Shown here one piece after another: positions 1-10,014 of a DNA stretch of 64,000 nucleotides. The stretch is from Thalassia testudinum (taxonomy: Eukaryota > Streptophyta > Magnoliopsida > Alismatales > Hydrocharitaceae). The notes under the pieces were generated by a model. It saw nothing but the letters and a program-made list of their open reading frames with translations, was not told the origin of the DNA and made no database searches. The translations under genes and the position numbers were made by a program. Positions within the stretch are counted from its first letter, which is position 1; the number at the start of each line of letters is the position of its first letter. The stretch spans positions 159,556,001 to 159,620,000 of the forward strand of contig JAZHRO010000063.1 in assembly GCA_037157565.1 (NCBI GenBank), written 5' to 3'.

Positions 1-230
1 CCACGAGAAGAGCACATGATGCGACAGTAGAGGCAACTCCACTCGTGACTATTGAGGGAGGTGGATAAGGTTGTCAGAGAGCATGGCGGTGTTGTCACTC
101 TCGACGTTCACGTCGCTGCTCATAGAGTTAGTGGGTAGGCTTGACCACTTGGTGGGATGTGGTTGATGAGCTTGCCAAGTTGGCCAAGTTCAAGGAAGAG
201 GCTATCGACTAAGATGAAGCTCAAGGAAAC
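1..230. other. Unassigned sequence at window edge
   Basis: No reading frame longer than short fragments and no repeat partner elsewhere in the window were found. It lies beyond the copia LTR candidate and may be its distal part or the sequence that element inserted into. Nothing functional can be supported. Confidence 0.3.
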
Positions 231-566
231 ATGTTCGCATGTATTCTTAGAAAAAAAACTCGATTAGGGATTTTAGGGGCTCCGAGGACTCGTGTTTTGT
301 TGTTCTTGTTGTTGTATCTCCTCTATTCGAAGTCACCCATATATATAGGTCAATACCATGATCCGTATGCCCCAAAAATCCCCCTTATTAAGATTATAAC
401 ACCAATACATTAAACTCATGCGTTATCATATTCGAAATCTTGTGTAGTTATTTTTGTATTCATGGATTTTTTATTTCTTAACAATTGAGGTCATTTAAGG
501 GTGATTTATATCCCTTTATAATGGTTCTACATCTTCCACTTGACCAAAATGATCAAGGAAAGTCCA
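231..566 (-). repeat. Candidate Ty1-copia 3' LTR (minus strand)
   Basis: On the minus strand a purine-rich tract (ATAGTGGGAGTA, about 567-578) is followed at base 566 by TGGACTTTCC, the usual arrangement of polypurine tract then TG-starting LTR. This lies about 80 bases past the end of a copia RNase H reading frame. A TATA-like run (CTATATATATGG on the minus strand) sits near 335-350. The far end is not resolved because no second LTR copy is in the window, so the left limit is a guess. Confidence 0.45.
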
Positions 567-647
567 TACTCCCACTATTCGTGTAGTGTCAATTCTTCTT
601 GGAGATGTACATTAAAGCTCATTACCATGTATACTCAATCTCATGAC

Positions 648-855
648 TCATTCATTCTTGAGTCCCATTAAACCAACATGTTTAATGTATGTTCTAGCTG
701 GAATTCCCTTTGTAAGAGAATCAGCTAATATATCACTTGTAGGTATATAAGTTACCTTTATTTCTTGTTTGGCCACTATATCTGAAATATAGTGATATTG
801 GATCTCACTAGGCTTTCCTTTGAAATTATTTACCCCACTGTGAATCAAGCTTATT
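648..855 (-). pseudogene. Ty1-copia RNase H C-terminal fragment
   Basis: The minus-strand frame ends with the copia RNase H tail: residues like EIQYHYI, then VAKQEIKVTYIPT, then ILADSLTKGIP and a final KHVGLMGLK before the stop. In intact copia elements this is the last domain of the pol polyprotein and removes RNA from the RNA-DNA hybrid during reverse transcription. Only about 66 residues remain. Upstream pol (integrase, RT) is missing because the frame runs into unrelated sequence at about 855, where LTR-O begins. The fragment is therefore the truncated 3' end of an old element. The copia assignment is firm; the lineage within copia is not. Confidence 0.8.
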
Positions 856-1350
856 TGTAAGGGTTTGGATTTTATTTGTGTTTAATTATCTAATTAAAAT
901 CTTATTGGGTTGCTTAATGTTGGATTAAGGGCCTTGGGGGGGAAATAGTACCTTTAAAAGATAAGAAACCCCCTTATTTTGTTAGCAAAATGTTAATAAT
1001 GGAAAAGTTGAGGGGCCATTTGTAAAGAAATTTAAGTTGGTGGACTTACTTGGAGCTTAAGAAAGGAAGTGGAGGGTCTTGAGCATAAGTTTCCCCTCCC
1101 ATTTAAATTGTCGGGTTGGCTTGTTTGAGAAGCCATGCCCTCCTTTTATCAAATGAGAGAAAGAAAAGGAAAGAAAGAAGAGAGGGTAAAGGGAGAGTCT
1201 CCTCTCCTCTCCCCCCTTTAGATCCACCTTCTACTACTGTTGCTACTGCTGCTATTGCCGTTGTTGCTCTCACTGTTGCTGCTGCTGTGACTGCAGCAAG
1301 GAGGAGAAGAGGAAGGGAGGAGCTACTACTACAAGCTTGAGGTAGGAGTT
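856..1350 (+). repeat. LTR-O segment 1 (5' part, promoter-like)
   Basis: AT-rich start, then a TATA-like CCATTTAAATT at about 1100-1110, then a purine-rich leader and a run of GCT/GTT triplets (about 1218-1300). The triplet run gives spurious alanine-, valine- and serine-rich frames on both strands. It ends with GAGGTAGGAGTT; the GAGTT copy is the TSD of solo LTR P1, and the sequence resumes with CTTCCCC at 4027. Confidence 0.5.
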
Positions 1351-4021
1351 TGTAACGACCCGGTTCCCGAGTCCCTACGAGACACGAGAACCGGACCGAC
1401 TCGACTAATCCCAAGACCAGGTCGTCCAACGAGGAAGTAACCAAAAAAGCAGTAAAATAAACCACATTCAGCATGAATATAACTAACAGTAAGGAAGTAC
1501 AGCAGTAAGGAAAGAAACTACTACCGTAGATACCACCACAACAGTAGAACAACATTTATCATATAACAAGAACTGCAGGTAAAGAAAGTATAGCGGAAAC
1601 AAAAACTACTCACTAGAACAGAAACAAAAGAGGTACAAAAGACTGTGGTAAACTCTACTGGACCCTACTCGGCCCAGCGTCCTCTGCAGCCGTCGACCCA
1701 GGCTGCTCAACACCTGGTCCTGAAAAAGGTAACAAGTGTAACACGTCAGCAAAACGCTGAGTAGAGTGGCAAACAAACTAAAGGCAACAGTAGAGTGTAC
1801 AGTAGCTGTTATGTTCTACTACTTCCTTTATTTACATCTTTCAATTTTCTCACTATTTCATTTATTTCTCAGATCCTTTACTTGATCTCGAATGTCCTCG
1901 TGGGAACGATCTTGATTGCAGTCTTTTCCAAAAGTAAAAGTAGCATGTGGTGCTCTCCTGGCCGGGAGAGTCCCCCGTGGTGATCCTACCCTCAGTCAAC
2001 CACCCCAAGGTCACTGACAGACGTAACGGAGACTACGGCACGCGCGATAAACGCACAGGTAGCTAGCCCGCACTGGCACGCGGTCAGTCATTTCCATTAA
2101 CGGGTACGCCCAAAGCACAGCACGGAACCAGGGCAGAGCCCTCTCAGTAACAGGGGTTCAACCCCTCCACAGTAACCAAACCGGGGCCTTGCCCCTCCAC
2201 AGTCCGCACACCCTCACCTGACTACCCTGGTTTGCCCTAGTGGGCCTAACAAGTCGGTGAAGGAGGCTAGCAGAACCCCGGGGCCCGTGGGGTAGCTAGT
2301 ACTCTCCTAACACTAGTAGCTCTCCTCGGTACTACGTACATGAGGACCAACAAGTCGGTACAGAGCGGCCAATCCTAACCCCGGGCCCCTGGGGTGGCTG
2401 GCCCCACTCTGCACTAAACAGGTACAGGTACTTCCCTTAGTACTGCGTACCTAAGAGATAGTACAAACTACATCTCAGTTCCATTCCTTTTTCTTTCCAG
2501 GAGTTCCACTCCTAATTCCCCGTAGGGTTCCAGCTCTTTATCTCAGAACATCATATGTTTCACTTTCCAGTTTCACATTCTCACAATCCTTGATCTCAAT
2601 CATGTTTCTTTATTCATAACAGGCAGCTGTTAATTCAATTTACAGGCAGCTTTATATTCCTTTCCATTTTTCCAAGACTGCAGTATTATACATTCCACTA
2701 GTTTTTCCATCCTAGGGTTCATGCCACATCCTAGGATCTAGCATACAACTAGTTTTCCAGCCCTAGGATTCATGCATCACCTAGGAGCTATCATTCCATA
2801 CATTTCTCATTCCTAGGATTCATGCAATGTCCTAGATTCTAGTTATGGTTCCATACTTTAACAGATTTTAATAATAAACTTAAGCCACTCTACCAGGTAC
2901 AACGGGAGTAATGGGGGCGTGATCGGGAATCCCGCGTGCCTCCGTGACTCTCAAGACTGCAACTGAACGAGGTCCTATCACAAGGATCAAACACAAGGAG
3001 TGTCTCAAAACAGTGTATAGCTACTGTAGACGGGTGGAGGAATTAATTCTGAAAAGAACGCAACTCGAATCGCGGAAAACGGAACCCGAATGGGCCCTAA
3101 ACGGGTCGAAAAAGATGATATTGTGCAAAATCAGACGTCTGGAACTTCTTCCAGACGTCTTAAACAGTGGATCAGAGAATTACCTATTCAGTGTGGTTTC
3201 CCAGACGTCCAGAAGTCTGCGGGGACGTCTGTCCTAGCTCCCAGATGTCCGATGGTCACCCCGGACGTCTGGAGGTCACTCCCGCCGTCTGGTACAACTT
3301 CCAGACATCTGATTCGCAAAGGATGGCGAATCAGCGAACCTGCGCACAGCCAACTCCCTCCCTTAGTACGGTCAGTCGACAGGAAGGAAGAAGAAAGCGG
3401 AATACACACCTTTCAGACGTCTGTATGAGCTACTAGACGTCGTCCTCGCCGTCTGCCTATCAACCCAGACGTCTGATTCTGGAAATTTTTCCAGAATCAG
3501 GGCGCTACTCGGCCTCCGCTCGCGACGCCGCCCACGTCGCACCTCGCGCGCCTGCTACTCAGACTGCAGCAGGTCCCTCGCCGCGTCGTTCCGCGCCCCC
3601 TGCGCCCTCCGCCGGCCGGCCAAGCCGCTCCGGCGAGCTCGCCCTCATGATAGAGCTCCGCTCTCGCACGCCGCACCTCCTCCGCGCTCACTGTGGCCGC
3701 CGCTGCCGCCCTCGCGCTCGCGCTCACGCTCATGCTCACTGGCTGAAGGAGGAGAAGGAGGAGACGGTGGAGACGGGAGGGGAGGCGTGCCCTTTTAAGG
3801 CCGCGCGAAGAGGAGAGAGAAGGATTTGCGGCAGGGGAATCCTGCAGCCGCAGGAGAGAAGAAGGCGAATATGCGATCTGCGCGCTCAGGCGCGCAGACG
3901 ACTCGCGTGTGTCGAAAATAACGGATTTCCAGACGTCTGGAAACTATCCCAGACGTCTGGTCAGACATCTGGACAACCCTCCAGACGTCTTAAAAGACGT
4001 CTGCGCCACACGCTCGTTACC
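1351..4021 (-). mobile_element. Solo LTR P1 (minus orientation)
   Basis: A 2.67-kb sequence homologous along its length, in opposite orientation, to the 2.75-kb LTR P2 at 48562-51309. Shared landmarks include the ends (TGTAACGACC here, matching the reverse complement of P2's end) and a block with ATTCCCCGTAGGG. The termini are imperfect inverted repeats TGTAACGA/TCGTTACC. Flanks GAGTT (1346-1350) and CAGTT (4022-4026) form a 5-base TSD with one mismatch. There is no internal coding region, primer binding site or second copy next to it, so it is a solo LTR left by LTR-LTR recombination. Its GC-rich promoter region (about 3480-3800, CTTTTAAGG near 3791) gives only spurious frames. Confidence 0.7.
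3133..4006. repeat. GACGTC palindrome cluster in LTR P1
   Basis: At least a dozen copies of a degenerate palindrome CCAGACGTCTGG or its CpG-decayed forms (GACATC, GATGTC) occur, for example at about 3133, 3151, 3203, 3262, 3301, 3414, 3466, 3930, 3950 and 3981. They lie on both sides of the GC-rich promoter region. Each carries an ACGT core, the core bound by plant bZIP factors (family knowledge). Binding here is only inference. Confidence 0.7.
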
Positions 4022-4732
4022 CAGTTCTTCCCCTTTGATACCTCTTTTTATCTTCCCTTCAACGAAATAAGTAAATGGAAGGGTGATTGTAGCTAGGGAA
4101 GGTTGTGTATTCGGTATATATGCTTGATATGTTTGATTTGAAAACATTGGGGTTGTTTGGGATATGAGAATGGCAATGGGACCTTAGGTAATAAATGATG
4201 AAATTTCAATGTTTTATGTGATTATAGATGTAATAGATGTGTTTTAGAATGGTCTAGAGTCAATGGAGATGATTTCATGCCTGTTAGCAATCCAAAAAGT
4301 GCATTTCAAAACCCAATCCGGTTCTAATCTATAGATTGGACGTCTAATCTATTGATCAGACGTCCAATCTGCCTAATCTTGACATCTGGGCCATTGCTTG
4401 GATGTCCCTGTAATGGACCTGGAGTTCCAGCTATGAAACTCTCATGAATGGACATCTAGACTCATGAATGGACGTCCAGATTGTCCTCTGGATGTCCAAC
4501 AAAGGTCATGGACGTCCAATGGACAGGGAGAGGGCCCTTCCTAGATGACAGGTTCTAGATGTCTGGACATTTATCAGACGTCCTAAGTGGCCAAATTGGA
4601 TGTCTAATACTTTTATTGGATGTCCAATAAGGCATATGTGATCCCATTTCGTGTAGAAACTCCTCAGGAGGACCAAGAGCTCAATTTATTTGGCTAAATG
4701 TGAGCCAAATATCAAAGAATGAACGTGGTAAG
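4022..4732 (+). repeat. LTR-O segment 2, with its own GACGTC cluster
   Basis: Continues LTR-O after P1 and ends with GTAAG (4728-4732), the left TSD of Ath-2. Bases 4338-4640 hold about twelve variants of GGACGTCYR (GGACGTCTAATC, CAGACGTCCAATC, GGATGTCC and others). This is the same core seen in P1 and P2 although the flanking sequence differs. No coding sequence is present. Confidence 0.55.
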
Positions 4733-6217
4733 TGATAAATCTATATTTATATACATAATTTATGTCTAACTATTGTTAGTTTAAGAATAAAATAGTTTAC
4801 ATTACATTTGATTAGATTATATTAGTCACATTATAGTATTTTGTAAATATTACATTTTTAGGAGTATAATTATAATGTTTGCTACTGCTTATATCGGGTG
4901 CCTTCATATAATTTTTTTTTGTGTGTGCAGGCATCAAGTTTGAAAGTGATTGGAGTTTTACATAGAGAAGATATTATTTTGATAGGATTGAACCTATTTC
5001 GTGTAACAAAATCTAAACCCAATTAAACCTTAACTTTAACCTATTTAAAAATGAAATCCCATAGCCTTTCCTATGTATACCACCCAATATTCCCTCCTAT
5101 TAAAAAAATAAAATTCCATCCTACCATATAATTTCTACCCCCTCGTAATTTCCCATCCCCAACCGATTCCCTGCCCAACTTTTCTATCCCAACAAAAAAT
5201 CCCACGTAACCTTTTCCACCAAACAAACCAACCCCTCCTATCCACAAATCCCATGCACAATCCTACACATTCCCCACCAACGTACACACCCGGCAACAAA
5301 ATCCCCTACGTAAATCGCAACAGCCGTATTCCACCACCAAACAAAAATTCCCACGCTCCTTAATTAATTCCCAACGAAATTCTATCCCCCAACAACGTAC
5401 CCAGCCGACTCGTGCCCTCTCTCTGAATTATTTAAAGCCCTCTCCTCACAGTTCTTCACGGCTCCAGATGACACTTCCCTCTCTCAATTCATCTCTTTTG
5501 ACCGTACTTCTTTCACGTCCGCCGCTCCTCCCTCTCCGAATTCTCTCTCATCTCCCTGATCATCCTCGTTAATTCTCCACCAAATATCCAACCTTGCTTA
5601 TCCTATGTATCTCCCTCTTCCTCTCTATCTCTATGTTCGCAACCGCATGCATCTCTTCGACAGCCATGACCTTCAACCTCGGACCGCATGCTCCGCTCTT
5701 CTTCGCCGCACGACCATGACGTCCGACCATCATTCTCCGATCTCCAGACACTAGACGAGTCTCGGCATGTTCCTACACTTCCACAACGTGTCTTCTCCGA
5801 CTCTTCACCTCCGTGCGCAACTTCACCGAGAACCTTCAACGGCACTCTCCACCCCCGTCACGACATCGCCGAACTTTTATCTGAGAATTTTTTTCTTCCT
5901 CCTCTTGTTATTTTATGTTATTCTGACTTTCTAGTAATAATTAAGTTTTTATTTGTATTTACATGTTCACTTCGTATTTGTCTCCGTGTTTGTTTCATTG
6001 ACTTGCATTTATTATATATAAAAAATAAAAAAATAATAATAAAATATATATAGACTTGGTCAGGTTGGAAACTTTCTAGATATCTCTACCTCCTTGTGAG
6101 ATGACCCGTACTCCCAACATTATTCTCATAATTTTCAGAGACGATTTTTATAAATTTAAAACGACGTATTTTCGCACCTATGATGACATATTTATCATTA
6201 TTGAGATTTCACAATCA
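4733..6217 (+). repeat. Ath-2 5' LTR
   Basis: Begins TGATAAATC and ends TTTCACAATCA. It is homologous from end to end with 43548-45062, with small indels in A-rich and AT-repeat tracts. A C-rich, polyadenine-interrupted block (about 5040-5400) precedes the TATA-like box. Reading frames inside it are not supported as genes. Confidence 0.88.
5423..5436 (+). promoter_or_regulatory. TATA-like box in Ath-2 5' LTR
   Basis: GAATTATTTAAAG is followed about 30 bases later by TCTTCACGG. The same box is preserved at about 44232-44246 in the 3' LTR. Position and preservation in both copies suggest the element's transcription start region. Confidence 0.5.
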
Positions 6218-6224
6218 GTTTTTT

Positions 6225-6240
6225 TGCACCGTTACTGGGG
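6225..6240 (+). other. Ath-2 primer binding site (tRNA-Asp type, decayed)
   Basis: TGCACCGTTACTGGGG begins seven bases after the 5' LTR. It matches the complement of a plant tRNA-Asp 3' end (TGGCGCCGTTGCCGGGGA) with a few changes. This is where minus-strand cDNA would be primed. Confidence 0.7.
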
Positions 6241-7053
6241 AGGCATATATTAGAGAGTTTCTTTCCTGACTTAGTATTCGTGAGCCTCACATCTTTCTCT
6301 ATTTGTTTGGAGGTATTAACTACGTGAGATGAAATCTCAATGGGTTGCGAAAGCAAGTCGCAGAGGTAGAGATTCGCGTAGGCAAGATGCGGACAAGACA
6401 CACGAGGCGCGACGTAGTTTAGAATATTTTTATTTTTCTTTTAGACTATTTGTATTAGGTATTTGGTGAGAGAGCATATTTTAGACTGTATTATTTTGGA
6501 CTGTGGACTTTCTATCTCTCTCTAAACTCTGTAGTTAGATTGTTTGCTTGTTTGCTTGCATTAAAAAAAAAAATGCATCACGCTTATTTAGTAGTTGCAT
6601 ACCCTTAAGCATTCACGATAAGATTTACATAAGCAGCATTTAGAATTTTTATTACGCGCATTGCATCTGCATTCTGAAGATTGCTAGAGATAGGTACATC
6701 CTTCATTACCCTTCTAAGCTACCTATCATCTATCTCTATCTCTCTTAAGACTTAACTAAAAATCTAACTTGTTTGCATTGAAAGTACTTTTAAGTGAGAA
6801 CAATATAAAACTCAATAATTAATGGTGAAATCCTAAAATTCACTTCACGAGTGCTTAAAGGCCTTGATTGTGATTTTACCGTGCATGTTGCTTGATACTT
6901 CTCTCGCACTGAGCATACACTAGGCACCGCACTAGGTCTCGATCCCTTAAGACTATAGGTACCGATCTCTTTATCGGTGCATACCTTCCTACTTTACTTT
7001 GTGGTGGTGATATTATCCTGTGACCCTGTGTTTTGATACTTTAAGGAGGAGGA
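6241..7053 (+). other. Ath-2 leader, first part
   Basis: Non-coding leader between primer site and gag. It is cut at GAGGA (7049-7053), the TSD of LTR X, and resumes at 20207-20498. No open frame or strong structure is visible apart from short A-rich runs. Confidence 0.6.
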
Positions 7054-7655
7054 TGATGCGAAAAATTGCGTGATTTGTAAAAGCGGCTTTTTAAGTCATT
7101 ATAACACGTGAAATCGCATACGCTTTTAAATTCATAACCTAGACAGTGGGGTATCTAGAGTTGTCCAAGGGAGGCAATTTGGTTGCAAAAATCGATCTCT
7201 TGCTCAAAAATGGAAATTAACTTTCTTTTTGATCTTTTTAAATATGTAGTTTTTTAGGGTTTTGAAATAACAGCAACGCTAATTTTATTGGCAACGGAAA
7301 ATGGCTAACACCTAACTCACTACACTACTACTAAAGTGACAAGTAGAGATTCTCCCTAAGCTCACTCTAGACACGTGGAGGTCTAGAGTAATTAGGGAGG
7401 AGTGAAAAGTGCTAGAAACTAGATTATAAAAAAATTGCAACAAAATGAAATAGAATTGAAGGCAACTTGATTGATGCAAAAGTGTTTTACATAAAAACCT
7501 AGTACAGGAATGCTTCTATTACTACAATAAATGTAATAAATAAAGTAAAACACAAATCCTCCTGAAGTGACGGTGAAGAGGGGAAGCTCCTTGCTCCAAG
7601 TTTAGTGGCTCCTAGGCTTGAAAAGAGCTCCTCCTTCTCCTTCCTTGAAAGGCTC

Positions 7656-7750
7656 CTCCAAGGTGGAAGCTTCCACCTTAACTGTCCTTCTCCAAGGGTG
7701 GGAGTGTACCACCCTTAAGTTCTTCTCCAAGGTGGCGTGGACCACCTTCA
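7656..7750. repeat. Three tandem hairpins in LTR X
   Basis: Three consecutive units of about 35 bases, each beginning CTCC, each contain an inverted repeat. 7660-7679 is a perfect 20-base palindrome (arms AAGGTGGAAG/CTTCCACCTT). 7694-7716 has arms AAGGGTGG/CCACCCTT. 7729-7748 has arms AAGGTGG/CCACCTT. The extra G in unit 2 is matched by an extra C in its other arm, as if pairing is maintained or the arms are being copied. Confidence 0.75.
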
Positions 7751-8110
7751 AGACCTCCTCCAAAGGTATTCCTTGCCTGGCTTCTCCTTTGGCTGACGTG
7801 GGCACAAGAGAGAAGGGAAGAGGGGAAGGCACCAAGGGGACAGAGTATCCCCTTAATCTTCTTCTTCTTCTCTCTTGGGTGTGAGCTTTAGGTAGAATAT
7901 GAGAGGTATTTTGCTAGCCAAGGATGGGTTGTAAGGTGGTGGGTGTTGGTCTTTTTATAGGGTAGGATGAGAGGGTTAAGGTGACTCTTGAGATGGATGG
8001 CTAATATGGGAAGATGGGGGTGGTTAGGTGATCCTAGGGCTAAGGGGAGTTGGTGCGACGTAAGGGATGTAAGGGGGGTAGTTATGGGTGGCCAAGGGAC
8101 ACCTAAAAGT

Positions 8111-8146
8111 GGCGCCAACCATGAAGAGGTGCCATGGGTTGGCGCC
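8111..8146. repeat. GGCGCCAACC inverted repeat in LTR X
   Basis: GGCGCCAACC (8111-8120) and GGTTGGCGCC (8137-8146) are perfect inverted arms around a 16-base loop. Looser copies of TGGCGCCAA or TGGCACCAA follow at about 8235, 8265 and 8328. Confidence 0.65.
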
Positions 8147-8379
8147 AACTTCTAGGCTTCTAGAAGGGGGTTGAGGTGGATGGTGGATGTGGCTTGGAGG
8201 GGTTATGTGTAGGCTGGATATGGGGGTTGAAATTGGCACCAAAAGGGGGGGTGGTTAAGGTGGTTTTGGCACCAACATCTAGGTGACTTTTGGTGGTGAT
8301 TAAGGGGTGAAGGGTGGTGAAGAAGGTGGCGCCAACTTGAGTAGAGGTGGAGCTTGCTAGGTGGACTTGAGTTTATTTA

Positions 8380-9110
8380 GTACATGGAGCTAGCTAGGGT
8401 TAAGTTATGGCTGATAGCTATCCAAGGAGCTAGATGCTAGCTAAGCTAAGCTAATCTAAGCTAGCTTAGCTAGTAGTGGAGTGGAGGAGTAGGCATGTGG
8501 AGCTTAGGGTTTGAGGAGAGGAGTTGGATATGAAGAGTTTGGAGCTGAATTGGAGCTGGCAGCTACTGAAGAGGTCAACATGGGGCTACTCTAGTTGGCT
8601 TAGCTTGCTCGTTCTTTGCTAGTTGCTAAGCTAGGCTAAAGTAAGCTGGCTTCTGTTGAATGGAGCTGAGGTGAGCTGGGTCTGGTGCTCTCGGGGAGGA
8701 TTGACCTGGTTGAGACAACTAAAGTAGCTTAGCTCAATTAAATTGAGCTAAGCTGAGTCCCTGGGAGCTGGACTTGAGCTTCCTGAGCTAGAATGAATTC
8801 ATCTTCAGCTGGCTAGAGTTGAGTGGAGCTGGATGTAGCTGGACCTGAGCTAGGGTGAACTCCAGTCAACTCAAGAGCTCCCTGTGGACTAATGGGAGCT
8901 GAGATGAGCTAGACTTAGCTAAGTTGGGTTGGATCTGAGCTGACTTGAGCTAGGGTGAGCTAAGATGAGCTCTCTTGAGCTGCCATTCGGCTGAGATGAG
9001 CTGAATGGAGTTAGGATGAGCTAACCTTATTCCAAGTGGGCTGGATTCCAACTGTGGTGAGCTGGATCAAGCTGAGTTCCAGCTAGTTTGAGCTTCTTCT
9101 TCACCAGTTG
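8380..9110. repeat. GAGCT-rich degenerate repeat in LTR X
   Basis: About 730 bases dominated by GAGCT and AGCTGA words at irregular 6-20 base spacing (GAGCTGGAGC, GAGCTAGGGTGAGC and similar). It is a low-complexity, minisatellite-like tract without a clean unit length and without useful open frames. Confidence 0.7.
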
Positions 9111-9603
9111 CCTTCCTGAGTGCTAGGGTTTTAGGGATATGTATATCTATTCATCCTTAACTGCATCTTGGGGTGATAATTTTGTTAAATGGGGCCCATC
9201 TTAAGAATAAAAGGCACAAATAACACAACATAAGTAGAATGGGAGCATTACATGCATCATACGCTAAGATTGCTTATAAAATAGTATTAATGGCCATTTG
9301 TATGAGCACTTGTCAAAGCAAGCCTCAAATGAGCAATCGAATTGCACGTATGGATTCAGAACGACGAATGGAGTCCAACGGACTCGAAATCGGTCAAATC
9401 CGACATCTGGAGCTCCCACAATGAGCCTAAAAAGTTCTGACCGTTGATCTGATGATCAACGGCCCATGGCGCGCCACGTGGTGCCCGCTCACCGCATCCA
9501 GATCGCCACATTCACCTGGAGGACAGATCTCAGCCGTTGATCTCCGATCAAACGGTTGAGAACCGCGAGCACGCCGGCACTCGCCGCGACAAAGCAGCTG
9601 ACG

Positions 9604-9655
9604 TAGCGTAGCGGTTGGAGAGCATGCCCGCGCTCATGCGACGTGAGTTCGAATC
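9604..9655 (+). other. tRNA-like module with pol III A and B boxes (Ath-1 5' LTR)
   Basis: TAGCGTAGCGG (9604-9614) fits the A-box consensus TRGYNNARNNG. AGTTCGAATC (9646-9655) is close to the B box GGTTCGANTC. Their starts are 42 bases apart, near the spacing in real tRNA genes. Between them GCATG and CATGC can pair like an anticodon stem. Homologous modules lie at the same place in the other three LTRs of this subfamily. It is not a functional tRNA gene: the acceptor stem is not evident. Confidence 0.55.
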
Positions 9656-9943
9656 GTGCGAAGCTGAAATTCGAAGACGACGATGCACATAGGTGAAATT
9701 GGGCCGCCAGATTAGCAGCTGACGGACGAAATCGCGAAACATGGCCCCCGCAGATGCACCCTGGCCAGATGCGCACGATGACGCGGGAACAAGGGCACGA
9801 TCCAGGCGAGCACCGCGCGTGAGATCCTAGCTGTCCGATCTTCGATCGGACGGCTTGTGGCGCGCGGACATAGATCGGGCGTGAGGAAGCACAGCTGCGG
9901 GCAAGCGACTGGCAGGCAGGGGTCTTCACCAACATTTTGGGAA

Positions 9944-9978
9944 GGGTTTTAGTGATGTCCCGGACGTCGCTAAAACCC
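9944..9978 (+). promoter_or_regulatory. GACGTC hairpin upstream of TATA (Ath-1 5' LTR)
   Basis: Arms GGGTTTTAGTGATGTCC (9944-9960) and GGACGTCGCTAAAACCC (9962-9978) pair along 17 bases. The two differences are C-to-T changes that still allow G-U pairing in RNA. It ends 25 bases before the TATA-like box. The 3' LTR copy is perfect. Confidence 0.65.
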
Positions 9979-10003
9979 CTTCTCCATTTGGAAAGCCCTT
10001 CTC

Positions 10004-10014
10004 CCTATTTAAAC
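10004..10014 (+). promoter_or_regulatory. TATA-like box, Ath-1 5' LTR
   Basis: CCTATTTAAAC, preserved in the 3' LTR at about 19508-19519. The pyrimidine-rich sequence that follows fits the element's own transcript start. Confidence 0.5.

Noticed and set aside
1103..1555. Overlapping alanine/serine-rich frames on both strands
   Set aside because: Produced by GCT/GTT triplet runs and LTR promoter sequence; they cross the LTR-O/P1 boundary and have no domain.
3133..4006. CRISPR-like array from repeated GACGTC words
   Set aside because: Repeat is about 12 bases, irregularly spaced and degenerate, inside a plant LTR; no spacers of constant length and no cas genes.
5569..6053. Small frames on both strands in the Ath-2 5' LTR
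   Set aside because: Equivalent frames in the 3' LTR (44403-44949) are disrupted differently; no domain found.
9604..9660. Functional tRNA gene
   Set aside because: A and B boxes are present but no 7-base acceptor stem or intact anticodon loop is visible, and the copies drift like the LTRs; kept only as a tRNA-like module.
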